Assembly: GCA_012521995.1 (NCBI GenBank)
Contig: JAAYLH010000092.1
Span: 1 to 64,000, forward strand
Reading direction: 5' to 3'
Length of the DNA stretch: 64,000 nt
Source of the DNA: Bacteroidales bacterium
GTDB taxonomy: Bacteria; Bacteroidota; Bacteroidia; Bacteroidales; UBA7960
Part shown: in pieces, positions 17,510 through 26,091 of the stretch
How positions within the stretch are numbered: position 1 is the stretch's first letter
Layout: the number at the start of each line of letters is the position of its first letter
Notes under the pieces: generated by a model
What the model saw: the letters and a program-made list of their open reading frames with translations, nothing else
Databases searched by the model: none
What the model was told of the DNA's origin: nothing
Position numbers and translations under genes: made by a program

Positions 17510-17941
17510 TTGAAAGCCACAGGCCACATTGATTTCTTTTTTGAGGAGGTAATTATTCCCGGGTTTTCCAGAAAGAAGGCCCGGGAATGGATTATGAATA
17601 CAATAAAGGAAGAGGGGGGATGTCTGGGTGATATCACTTTTGTGTTCTGTAATGACGATTATTTGCTTAGACTCAACCTTGAATACCTGGAGCACGATAC
17701 TTTGACCGACATCATTACTTTTGACTATTGCGAAGATAAGGGGAATATATCGGGCGATATATTCATCAGCATTGAACGGGTTAGGGAAAATGCCTCAGGA
17801 TTGAACCTTTCATTTGCTGAGGAGTTAAACAGAGTCATGATTCATGGTGTTTTGCATTTGCTTGGCTATAAGGACAAGAGACCTGACGATGAAATGCTTA
17901 TGCGCCAAAAAGAGAATTATTACTTAACTTTACAGGCTTAA
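17510..17941 (+). CDS. ybeY: rRNA maturation endoribonuclease YbeY
   Basis: YbeY is a metal-dependent endoribonuclease for 16S rRNA 3'-end maturation and ribosome quality control. The signature HGVLHLLGYKDK is near residue 107, with two of the three zinc-ligand histidines. The third position, usually His (GYDH), is Asp here. TDIITFDY and GDIFISIERV are also family motifs. No ATG exists near the expected N-terminus: the start is a TTG that directly follows the upstream TGA stop, giving 143 residues. Translation is probably coupled to the upstream gene. Confidence 0.88.
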   Translation: MKATGHIDFFFEEVIIPGFSRKKAREWIMNTIKEEGGCLGDITFVFCNDDYLLRLNLEYLEHDTLTDIITFDYCEDKGNISGDIFISIERVRENASGLNLSFAEELNRVMIHGVLHLLGYKDKRPDDEMLMRQKENYYLTLQA

Positions 17942-17955
17942 TTTTTCTGTAATAA

Positions 17956-19833
17956 ATGTTTGAACACTACGATATTATTGTGGTGGGCGGAGGTCATGCA
18001 GGTGCTGAAGCTGCTGCTGCAGGAGCCCGTATGGGATCCAAAGTCCTTCTGATCACCATGAACCTGGCAGCCATTGCCCAGATGTCATGCAATCCGGCTA
18101 TGGGAGGCATTGCCAAGGGGCAAATCGTTCGCGAGATCGATGCCTTGGGCGGATTTTCGGGTATTGTCACCGATCATACGATGGTGCAATTTCGTATGCT
18201 GAACCGAAGCAAGGGCCCTGCCATGTGGAGTCCTCGTGCCCAGAGCGATCGTATTCTTTTCTCGCAGAAGTGGCGTGAGATGCTTGAACAAATCCCCAAC
18301 CTGCATTTTTGGCAGGATATGGTTACGGAAATCATTGTGAATAAAGGAAAAGCCATAGGGGTGCAGACGGGCTTTGGCGGAGCGATATATTCGAAAACCG
18401 TGATCATTACCAGCGGGACTTTCCTGAATGGGAAGATTCATATTGGGCGAAAAAACTTTAGTGGGGGCCGGCTTGGTGATGCCAATGCTACGGGGCTTAC
18501 TGAAAACCTGAAGAGCTTTGGTATTGAGAGCGAGCGTTTGAAAACGGGTACGCCTGTTCGGGTAGATGGCCGCAGCATTGATTTCTCGAAAATGGTAGAA
18601 CAAAAGGGCGATGAAAGCCCCGGACGTTTTTCCTTTCTTGAGACTCCAACATTAAAGAGGCAACTCAGCTGTTACCTTACCTATACCAGCGATGAGGTGC
18701 ACGACATTTTGCGCACTGGATTTGATTTCTCGCCTATGTTTGCAGGCAGAATTCAGGGTACCGGCCCACGCTATTGCCCCTCTATTGAAGATAAAATTGA
18801 CCGTTTCTCGGATAAAGAAAGGCATCAGTTGTTCATTGAGCCCGAAGGCTGGACCAGCAACGAATTTTATGTGAACGGGTTTTCTTCAAGCCTTCCCGAG
18901 GAAGTGCAGTTTAAAGCCCTGAAAAAAATTGAAGGATTTGAGAACGCACGCATTCTCAAACCCGGTTACGCTATCGAATACGACTATTTTCCTCCCACCC
19001 AGTTGCAGTTTTCTCTTGAGTCTAGACTTGTTGAGAACCTGTTTTTTGCCGGACAGGTGAACGGTACCACGGGTTATGAAGAGGCGGCAGGCCAAGGTTT
19101 GATTGCAGGTATAAATGCCTGTAAAAAGATCCAAAGCCAAAATCCCTTTATCCTGAAGCGTTCAGAGGCTTATATTGGTGTGTTAATTGACGATCTGGTG
19201 ACCAAAGGCACCAACGAACCCTACCGAATGTTTACCAGCCGCGCAGAATTTCGTATTCTGCTCAGGCAGGATAATGCAGATCAGCGTTTGACACCTAAGG
19301 GGATAGAATTGGGACTGGCAGAACCGGAACGCCTCGAGCGTCTTACAAAAAAGGAATCGATCATAGCCGATATTTCTTCCTTTATGGAAAAGGAGAACAC
19401 TTCGCCCGATGCCATCAATGGGTATCTTGAATCGGTCTCATCAGCCCCCATAAAAACACCTCAGCGGCTGGGTAATGTGTTGTTAAGGCCTCAGGTGTCT
19501 TTGGTTGGCCTGATGAATGCAGACCCTAAGTTGGGTGGCTATATTTACCAGTTTTCCGGGGAGCCCGTTTTTGAAGAAACCCTTGAGTCAGTAGAGATCC
19601 AGATTAAATACGCAGGCTATCTGGAGAAAGAAAAAGATATCGCTGAAAAGATTACCCGACTGGAGGATATCCGTCTGAGTGACGATATCAATTATATGGA
19701 GTTTAAAGCACTGAGTATGGAAGCCAGGGAAAAACTTCAAAAGATCAAACCTCAGAACATTGGGCAGGCAAGTCGAATCAGTGGCATTACACCAGCCGAT
19801 GTTTCTGTTCTGCTGGTGCACCTGGGTAGATAA
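17956..19833 (+). CDS. mnmG: tRNA uridine 5-carboxymethylaminomethyl modification enzyme MnmG
   Basis: MnmG (GidA) is an FAD enzyme. With MnmE it installs the carboxymethylaminomethyl group on U34 of certain tRNAs. The N-terminal dinucleotide-binding motif VVGGGHAGAEAA is at residues 9-20. CNPAMGGIAKG, PRYCPSIEDKI and GYEEAAGQGL are family signatures. The 625-residue length is normal and the C-terminal helical domain is complete (ISGITPADVSVLLVHL). It follows ybeY by 14 bases. Two parS sites lie directly after its stop codon; mnmG is often near the replication origin in bacteria. Confidence 0.97.
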   Translation: MFEHYDIIVVGGGHAGAEAAAAGARMGSKVLLITMNLAAIAQMSCNPAMGGIAKGQIVREIDALGGFSGIVTDHTMVQFRMLNRSKGPAMWSPRAQSDRILFSQKWREMLEQIPNLHFWQDMVTEIIVNKGKAIGVQTGFGGAIYSKTVIITSGTFLNGKIHIGRKNFSGGRLGDANATGLTENLKSFGIESERLKTGTPVRVDGRSIDFSKMVEQKGDESPGRFSFLETPTLKRQLSCYLTYTSDEVHDILRTGFDFSPMFAGRIQGTGPRYCPSIEDKIDRFSDKERHQLFIEPEGWTSNEFYVNGFSSSLPEEVQFKALKKIEGFENARILKPGYAIEYDYFPPTQLQFSLESRLVENLFFAGQVNGTTGYEEAAGQGLIAGINACKKIQSQNPFILKRSEAYIGVLIDDLVTKGTNEPYRMFTSRAEFRILLRQDNADQRLTPKGIELGLAEPERLERLTKKESIIADISSFMEKENTSPDAINGYLESVSSAPIKTPQRLGNVLLRPQVSLVGLMNADPKLGGYIYQFSGEPVFEETLESVEIQIKYAGYLEKEKDIAEKITRLEDIRLSDDINYMEFKALSMEAREKLQKIKPQNIGQASRISGITPADVSVLLVHLGR

Positions 19834-19834
19834 T

Positions 19835-19850
19835 TGTTTCACGTGGAACA
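19835..19850. other. parS: parS centromere site 1
   Basis: TGTTTCACGTGGAACA differs by one base from the ParB-binding consensus TGTTTCACGTGAAACA. It starts one base after the mnmG stop codon. Confidence 0.85.
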
Positions 19851-19880
19851 ATTATTTTGATGGAATTATAAAAGAATAAA

Positions 19881-19896
19881 TGTTTCACGTGAAACA
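19881..19896. other. parS: parS centromere site 2
   Basis: TGTTTCACGTGAAACA is an exact copy of the bacterial parS consensus, a perfect 16-bp palindrome bound by ParB (Spo0J). It lies 46 bp from site 1 and 8 bp before the methyltransferase start codon. Confidence 0.93.
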
Positions 19897-19904
19897 ATTC
19901 AGAA

Positions 19905-20795
19905 ATGGAAACATTACAATATTGTCCTTTATGTGGAGCGGGGGAGGGGTTATTGCCTTTTTTGAAATGTTCCGATCATTTGCTTGGTACGGGACAATAT
20001 TCCATGGTAGAATGTTCTGCCTGCGGCCTGGTGTTTACCAATCCCAGGCCAAATGAAGAAAACCTTCCTTCTTATTACCAGAGCGAGGAGTACCTCTCAC
20101 ACTCCGAAAAGCGAAACAGCATGAGCCAGCAACTGTATTTCCGGGTGCAATCGATGATGCTTAAACGCAAGTATAAGTTAATCAGCCGATTAAGCGTGGA
20201 AGGGAGGAGTTTGATCGACATTGGCTGCGGTGCAGGGGCCTTTGGAAAATATATGCAAAACATTGGATACCAAGTTGTTGGTGTTGAACCCCAGGCCTCT
20301 GCCAGGGAAAAAGCCAGGCAAAAGGGCATTCAAGTATTTGAAAATCAGGAACAAATACTTAAGCCCGGGCATCCTTCTTTTGACTTTATTACCCTTTGGC
20401 ACGTCCTGGAGCACCAGCCCCGTTTTATGGAAAGTCTTGAACAATTCCATCGCATGCTGCATGACAATGGAAGGCTGATCATTGCGGTTCCACAATTTAA
20501 GAGCTTCGATGCCGACCATTACAAAGAATTTTGGGCAGCCTATGACCTGCCGAGGCATCTTACCCACTTTAGCCATGCAACCCTGGAAAAGGCCGCAAGG
20601 CAAAAGGGTTTTAGGCTTGTTAAGAAAGCAGGTATGCCCTTCGATGCCTTTTATGTATCTTTGCTGAGCGAGCAATACAAGGGCCATTCACTTGCCTCCC
20701 TGCGAGGAGTCCTGGTGGGTCTGTGGTCGAATGTAATGGCTGTCCTGAAACTGAAACCCTGGTCAAGCCAAATCTTCGTTTTCCGAAAGGGGTAG
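19905..20795 (+). CDS. Class I SAM-dependent methyltransferase with N-terminal zinc ribbon
   Basis: Cys pairs C7/C10 and C37/C40 form a likely zinc ribbon, followed by a Rossmann methyltransferase domain of the Methyltransf_23 type with the SAM-binding motif LIDIGCGAGAFG near residue 104 and FDFITLWHVLEH. Proteins of this layout often act on sugars or surface polysaccharides, but the substrate here is unknown. The DPRHL-like segment (YDLPRHLTHF) is typical of the family. The start is only 8 bp after a parS site and no Shine-Dalgarno is visible. Confidence 0.8.
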   Translation: METLQYCPLCGAGEGLLPFLKCSDHLLGTGQYSMVECSACGLVFTNPRPNEENLPSYYQSEEYLSHSEKRNSMSQQLYFRVQSMMLKRKYKLISRLSVEGRSLIDIGCGAGAFGKYMQNIGYQVVGVEPQASAREKARQKGIQVFENQEQILKPGHPSFDFITLWHVLEHQPRFMESLEQFHRMLHDNGRLIIAVPQFKSFDADHYKEFWAAYDLPRHLTHFSHATLEKAARQKGFRLVKKAGMPFDAFYVSLLSEQYKGHSLASLRGVLVGLWSNVMAVLKLKPWSSQIFVFRKG

Positions 20796-20936
20796 TTTTT
20801 TTTCCTGTTTTTCAATTCTGGAACGCTGTTTGCTGGATAAACCTGCGGCCATCCTGCGCAATGCCCCTTGCAATGCGTAAAAATTGTAAATTAGCAGGAA
20901 TGAATTCCAGGCCGGGCCTGCGGTAAATGCTATTTC

Positions 20937-23900
20937 ATGGAAAACCCCCTGAACAGGACTGCCTTATGGCTGCTGATATCGGCCCTCCTTGCCTTGTTAC
21001 TCTCAGAAGTAGCGTTTCATAACCGTAAGATCAGGATAGATTCGGAAAAGGTTGCCTTGGGTTTCCAGGAAGCCTTTCTGAAGAAAGAAGCAGAAATGCT
21101 TACCTCTCTTGATTTGCTCGCTTACAGGGTCAATGAAAAGGAATGGGACGAGTTTTCTGAATACGCTCTGGTGAGTATCCTTGAGCCTCGCTATGAGCGC
21201 GAAGGCCTGGCATTCTTTATCTATACCCCAGACTCCTTGTTGTTTTGGTCGAATAACGCAGTACCCATTGCCGATGCCTGGCAGAGCCTTGGCACTGATG
21301 GACTGCTGCAGCTACAGAACGGATGGTATTTCTATCACACGATATCGCAAAACGACATTAAGCTGGCAGTAGTGACCAAGATCAAATCGAACTACAAGTA
21401 TCAGAACCGTTTCCTTGTCAATAATTTCCCCCCTGATTTGCCTGTAACCGAAAACATCTTCTTTGTTTCCGATAAGGCCGAAGAAGGCTATCCCGTGGTG
21501 GATCAGTCGGGCGATTTTGTCCTATCCCTGGTGCTCAGGCGCGAAAGCGGCCTTTATCAGACCCGCCTGGGAATCTGGCTGGCTGCCATTTTTCTTTCCA
21601 TTGCAGCCCTGTTGGCGGTGATTTATGTGCTGTATCACCATTACAGCCGTATATTCAAAAGAGGGCAGGGCGGTCGTGCCATCCTGGCCTTTCCCGCCCT
21701 GATGATCTTGTTCAGGTTGTTGCTTTTCATCACCCATTTACCAACGGCTTTCAATAGGGGCGAATTGTTCTCACCCGCCCTCTATGCCACCTCAGGCCTG
21801 ATTCCTTCCCTGGGCGACTTGCTGCTCCACGTTTTGTTTTTTAATATTATTTCTTACTTCCTTTTTTCCCACCTGAGAGACTTTAAGAAAATCAAGTTTA
21901 CTGGCAATAAGGCCAATGCCGCAGGCTTCCTGACGCTGGCGGGCATTATGGCCTTGTGTTTCCTTGCCATCCACCTCATTCGTGGGCTGGTTATTGACTC
22001 GAGGCTGAATCTTGATGTCAATTTCATGTTCAGCCTCGATATGTTCAGCCTGATCGGTTTTCTTATCATATGCCTCATTTTCTTTTCTTTCTTTTTCCTG
22101 GGCATGGTGCTTTACCGCCTGTACGCACATCTGCTGAATGACAAAAAGGATTTCCGCCGGGTACTTGCCGTTTCCCTTGTCGTGTTTTTGGCTGCCGACC
22201 TGCTGTTGGGCGGTTTCACCCTACTGGTATGGCTGCTGTTCGGCGCGGGCATACTCGTGTTTGAACTCGACCGCAGCCAGCCCCTCTCCAGGCTTGGGTT
22301 AACCCCGCTTGTGATCGCCCTGTTCCTGTTCAGCATCATTTCAACATTTGCCCTCTACCGCTTCAACACTATAAAAGATCAGGAAAAACGCAAGACCTTT
22401 GCCCTCAAGCTGGCTTCCGAGCAGGATCCCGTGGCCGAATACCTGTTCCTTGAAATTGAACAGACCCTTTACAACGACAACCAACTTAAGAACCTGGTGC
22501 TCAAGGATCCCTACAACATCCCTGTCATATACCAGTACCTGCAGCACCACTACTTCTACGACTTCTGGGGCAAATACAACCTGCAAGTCACAGTGTGCGA
22601 GCCCGAAGAGGTCATCCACATTATGCCTGGCAACTTCGATATGGCTTGCTCGTGGTATTTTGAAGATTATATTCGTACGTTCGGCAAACCGACTATCAGC
22701 GGCAATTTTTATTACCTCGACAACAATACAGGCCGCAACAGCTATATTGCAATGATCCCCGTCAGGGGACCCGAAACAGAAGGCGTTGAATCTCTTTTCC
22801 ACATTTACCTCGAATTCGACGTCAAGTTTGTGGCCCGCGATATGGGGTTCCCCGAATTGCTGATCGACGATAAAGTAGACATCAACCGCGAATTGGCCAA
22901 TTACTCCTATGCCAACTATAAGGACGGCAGGTTCATCAACAAGTTCGGCCCGTATATTTACTCCAGTGACCTGTCGGTGTATGGTACTTTTAACCAACAG
23001 TTCAGCTTTTTTAATTTCGATGATTATCAGCACCTGGTGTACAACAAGGATGATGACACCCAGGTCATTATCAGTCGTCCGCGACAAAGCTTCCTGGAGG
23101 GTATAGCCCCCTTTTCCTATCTCTTCCTGGTCTTTTTTATGCTGATCCTGGTGTTCTCGCTCCTGGCCAGCCGCAGGGAACTTACCGAATGGTTCCAATT
23201 GAACTTCAGGCGCAGGGTACAGGTATTTATGATCGGTCTGGTCATCCTTTCGGTCATTACAATAGGTGGGGCTTCCACCTGGTTTATGGTGAATATTTAC
23301 CAGGATAAGAACCTCTCCATCCTAAACGAGAAATCACATAGTGTTCTGGTTGAAATGGAGCACGACCTGTCGGGCGTCGAGGAATTAAGCGACCTGTATG
23401 AATATTACCTTTCAGACATGCTTCTGAGGCTTTACAACGTGTTTTTTACCGATATTAATCTCTACAGTCCACAGGGGGCGCTGCTGGCCTCCAGCCGCCC
23501 CAGAGTGTTCGACGAGGGGCTGGTCGGATCGCAGATGAACCCCATTGCCTTTGCCTACCTGCAGAACCAGCAAAAAAGCCAGTTCGTGCAAACAGAAAAG
23601 ATTGGCAAGCTTGAATACTTATCAGCCTATGTTCCATTGCGCAATAACCAGCATCAGCTTCTGGCCTATATCAACCTGCCCTACTTTGCCAAGCAAAATG
23701 AGTTGCGCAACGAGATTTCTTACTTTATGCTGGCCTTTGTCAATATCAACTTGCTGTTGCTGGTGTTTGCAGTGATCATGGCCTTATTTATTTCCAATCA
23801 TGTCACCCAGCCCCTGCAGCTGATTCGCGACAGCATCTCTAAGCTTCAGCTGGGAAAAACCGACCACAAGATACACTGGACACGCAACGACGAAATCGGG

Positions 23901-24656
23901 CAGATGGTAAAGGAATACAATCGTATGATTGATGAACTGGCAGTAAGTGCTGAACTGCTTGCCCGCAGCGAACGCGAATCGGCCTGGCGCGAAATGGCTA
24001 AACAGGTAGCCCACGAGATCAAGAATCCCCTCACGCCCATGCGCCTTAGCGTGCAGCACCTCGAGAAAGCCTGGAGAGAAAAAGTGCCCGACTGGGATCA
24101 GCGTCTGCAGCGCTTCTCCAAGACTATGGTCGAGCAAATTGACACGCTGTCCATCATTGCAGGTGAGTTTTCAGATTTTGCAAAGCTCCCTTCAGGAAAA
24201 AATGTCGCCATCAACCTGCGTGACTTTGCCCCCGAGGTGCTCGACCTTTACAATGACCTCGACAAGGTAGAAATCGACCTGCAACTGCCTCCCGGCGAAG
24301 AGCCCCTTCTGGTCTTTTCCGACCGGAACCAGCTCCTGCGCGTATTCAACAACCTGGTTCGTAACGCTATTCAGGCATATCCCAGAGATGAAATAGCCAG
24401 GATACAGATCATTTGTTCGGCCCAGAAGGACTTTGTGAAATGCGAGGTACGCGATTTTGGCAACGGCATCCCCGATGAACTCAAACCCAGCATTTTCAGC
24501 CCTTATTTTACCACCAAAACAGGGGGTATGGGCCTGGGCCTTTCCATGGTGAAAAACATCATTGAAAGCAATCAGGGGGAAGTATCATTCTATTCAGAGG
24601 AAGGTAGCGGTACCACGTTTTTCTTTACCCTTCCCGTATATAAACCGGAACCTTAA
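20937..24656 (+). CDS. Large NtrY-like membrane sensor histidine kinase
   Basis: This is a 1239-residue inner-membrane sensor kinase. A first transmembrane segment (about 7-24) and sensor region (25-210) are followed by a block of roughly eight hydrophobic segments (about 210-475). A second extracytoplasmic region (about 480-720) and further membrane helices near 725-770 and 940-960 follow. Then come a HAMP domain (about 965-1010), the dimerisation helix with phospho-acceptor H1026 (VAHEIKNPLTPM), and an ATPase domain with the N box (NLVRNAIQAY), DFGNGIPDE and GMGLGLSMV. No response regulator is adjacent. The kinase half resembles NtrY; the multi-pass block is unusual. Confidence 0.88.
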   Translation: MENPLNRTALWLLISALLALLLSEVAFHNRKIRIDSEKVALGFQEAFLKKEAEMLTSLDLLAYRVNEKEWDEFSEYALVSILEPRYEREGLAFFIYTPDSLLFWSNNAVPIADAWQSLGTDGLLQLQNGWYFYHTISQNDIKLAVVTKIKSNYKYQNRFLVNNFPPDLPVTENIFFVSDKAEEGYPVVDQSGDFVLSLVLRRESGLYQTRLGIWLAAIFLSIAALLAVIYVLYHHYSRIFKRGQGGRAILAFPALMILFRLLLFITHLPTAFNRGELFSPALYATSGLIPSLGDLLLHVLFFNIISYFLFSHLRDFKKIKFTGNKANAAGFLTLAGIMALCFLAIHLIRGLVIDSRLNLDVNFMFSLDMFSLIGFLIICLIFFSFFFLGMVLYRLYAHLLNDKKDFRRVLAVSLVVFLAADLLLGGFTLLVWLLFGAGILVFELDRSQPLSRLGLTPLVIALFLFSIISTFALYRFNTIKDQEKRKTFALKLASEQDPVAEYLFLEIEQTLYNDNQLKNLVLKDPYNIPVIYQYLQHHYFYDFWGKYNLQVTVCEPEEVIHIMPGNFDMACSWYFEDYIRTFGKPTISGNFYYLDNNTGRNSYIAMIPVRGPETEGVESLFHIYLEFDVKFVARDMGFPELLIDDKVDINRELANYSYANYKDGRFINKFGPYIYSSDLSVYGTFNQQFSFFNFDDYQHLVYNKDDDTQVIISRPRQSFLEGIAPFSYLFLVFFMLILVFSLLASRRELTEWFQLNFRRRVQVFMIGLVILSVITIGGASTWFMVNIYQDKNLSILNEKSHSVLVEMEHDLSGVEELSDLYEYYLSDMLLRLYNVFFTDINLYSPQGALLASSRPRVFDEGLVGSQMNPIAFAYLQNQQKSQFVQTEKIGKLEYLSAYVPLRNNQHQLLAYINLPYFAKQNELRNEISYFMLAFVNINLLLLVFAVIMALFISNHVTQPLQLIRDSISKLQLGKTDHKIHWTRNDEIGQMVKEYNRMIDELAVSAELLARSERESAWREMAKQVAHEIKNPLTPMRLSVQHLEKAWREKVPDWDQRLQRFSKTMVEQIDTLSIIAGEFSDFAKLPSGKNVAINLRDFAPEVLDLYNDLDKVEIDLQLPPGEEPLLVFSDRNQLLRVFNNLVRNAIQAYPRDEIARIQIICSAQKDFVKCEVRDFGNGIPDELKPSIFSPYFTTKTGGMGLGLSMVKNIIESNQGEVSFYSEEGSGTTFFFTLPVYKPEP

Positions 24657-24674
24657 ACCCAGGGAGGGTCTGAT

Positions 24675-24989
24675 ATGAAGAAAATCCTGTTTTTGATCCT
24701 GTTTTCCTTCGTTTTTGCAGGGGCCAGCGCACAAAAGGTGTATGTGACCGAATGGAAGAGCGAGGCTACCCACAAGGTGTATGTAACCGAGTGGAAGAGT
24801 GAAGCCAATGTGTTGGTCTACATTTCCAAATGGAAGTCGGAGGCCAAGCCCCGAACAGGGATCTGGCATTATACCAAATGGAAAAGTGAAGCCGACATCA
24901 TTGTGTATTTCACGGAATGGAAGAGTGAAGCCGAATTAATCGTCTATTTTACGAAATGGAAATCAGAGGCCGCGTGGAATAAGCCCTGA
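24675..24989 (+). CDS. Small secreted WKSEA-repeat protein
   Basis: The 104-residue protein has a signal peptide (MKKILFLILF... ending ASAQ) and then six tandem repeats of about 13-16 residues, each with the core VYxTxWKSEA. The pattern resembles short repeat proteins filed as DUF6150; I am not certain of that family. It has a good Shine-Dalgarno (AGGGAGG, about 8 bases before the ATG) and starts 18 bases after the sensor kinase stop, so the two may be cotranscribed. Its end is 4 bases from the end of the convergent butyrate kinase gene. Function is unknown. Confidence 0.8.
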   Translation: MKKILFLILFSFVFAGASAQKVYVTEWKSEATHKVYVTEWKSEANVLVYISKWKSEAKPRTGIWHYTKWKSEADIIVYFTEWKSEAELIVYFTKWKSEAAWNKP

Positions 24990-24993
24990 TGGC

Positions 24994-26070
24994 TCAGGTA
25001 TATACCTTGGCTTCGATCTCCCCGTTTTGAACCATCAGGCCATTCATAGCCAGGGCGCGCATCTCATCCTCACCGGGATACACAAATATAGGGGCAATAT
25101 GCCTTACCCTTTCGGAAACCGCCTCTACAAAGGGCTTCCCATAGGCAATACCCCCGGTCAACAGGATGGCGTCCACTTCTCCTTTGAGCACTGTCGACAT
25201 GGCGCCAATCTCCTTAGCAACCTGGTATGCCATGGCATCATGAATCAATTGAGCATTTTCATCACCGGCGGCAGCCCGCTTCTCCACCTCATAGGCATCG
25301 TTGGTGCCCAGGTAGGCCACGAAGCCACCCCGGCCAGTGATCATCTTCCTGATCTCTTCCTGGCTATACTTTCCGCTGAAACAAAGTTTTACCAACGACC
25401 AAACGGGAAGTGTGCCGCTGCGTTCGGGCGAAAAGGGGCCTTCGCCATCGAGGGCTTGGTTGACGTCAATCACCCGCCCCCGGTAATGCGCTCCTACGCT
25501 GATACCTCCGCCGAGATGGGCAACGATCAGGTTCAGGTCTTCATAGCGTTTCGAAATGGACTTGGCGTGCTGGCGGGCAATGGCCTTTTGGTTCAGGGCG
25601 TGGAATATAGAAATCCTTTCCAAAAGCGGATGCCCTGAAATGCGGGCAATGGGCTCCAGCTCGTCAACCACCACCGGGTCGGCAATAAATGCCCTGGCCG
25701 AGGGAAGCGACTTGGCAATATCGTGGGCTATCAATCCCCCCAGGTTTGAGGCATGCTGCCCCAAAACCCCTGCTTTCAAGTCTTGTATCAGGGCGTCATT
25801 AATTTCGTATACTCCTGAAGGGATAGGCTTTACAAGTCCTCCGCGCCCCACTACCAACGAGATGTTTGAGATCAGGATCCCTGCATGCTCCAGCTCCTTA
25901 AGGATGATGTTCTTGCGGAACTCGTACTGGTCAGTAATGATAGCTGAGGCAGGCAGTTCATCGCAGGAATGACGGATGTTTTTCAGGAAGATCTCCTTGG
26001 TGCCGCGAAACACCGCAATCTTTGTTGAGGTTGAGCCGGGGTTAATGGCCAGGATTAAGTCTTTGTCCAT
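24994..26070 (-). CDS. buk: Butyrate kinase
   Basis: This ASKHA-fold kinase interconverts butyryl phosphate plus ADP and butyrate plus ATP, or a related branched acid. The phosphate-binding motif INPGSTSTKIAVF is at about residues 9-21, and HLGGGISVGAHYRGRVIDVNQ and LTGGIAYGKPFVE are family motifs. The 358-residue length is normal. It is 21 bp downstream of ptb in the same direction. Together the pair can make ATP from butyryl-CoA or isobutyryl-CoA, and it can also run in reverse for acid activation. Confidence 0.93.
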   Translation of the reverse strand: MDKDLILAINPGSTSTKIAVFRGTKEIFLKNIRHSCDELPASAIITDQYEFRKNIILKELEHAGILISNISLVVGRGGLVKPIPSGVYEINDALIQDLKAGVLGQHASNLGGLIAHDIAKSLPSARAFIADPVVVDELEPIARISGHPLLERISIFHALNQKAIARQHAKSISKRYEDLNLIVAHLGGGISVGAHYRGRVIDVNQALDGEGPFSPERSGTLPVWSLVKLCFSGKYSQEEIRKMITGRGGFVAYLGTNDAYEVEKRAAAGDENAQLIHDAMAYQVAKEIGAMSTVLKGEVDAILLTGGIAYGKPFVEAVSERVRHIAPIFVYPGEDEMRALAMNGLMVQNGEIEAKVYT

Positions 26071-26091
26071 AAATAGGTTGTTTTATTGGAG

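Noticed and set aside
24675-24989. Repeats in the WKSEA gene as a CRISPR array
   Set aside because: The repeats are in-frame protein repeats with a signal peptide and variable spacing, not a spacer-repeat array.
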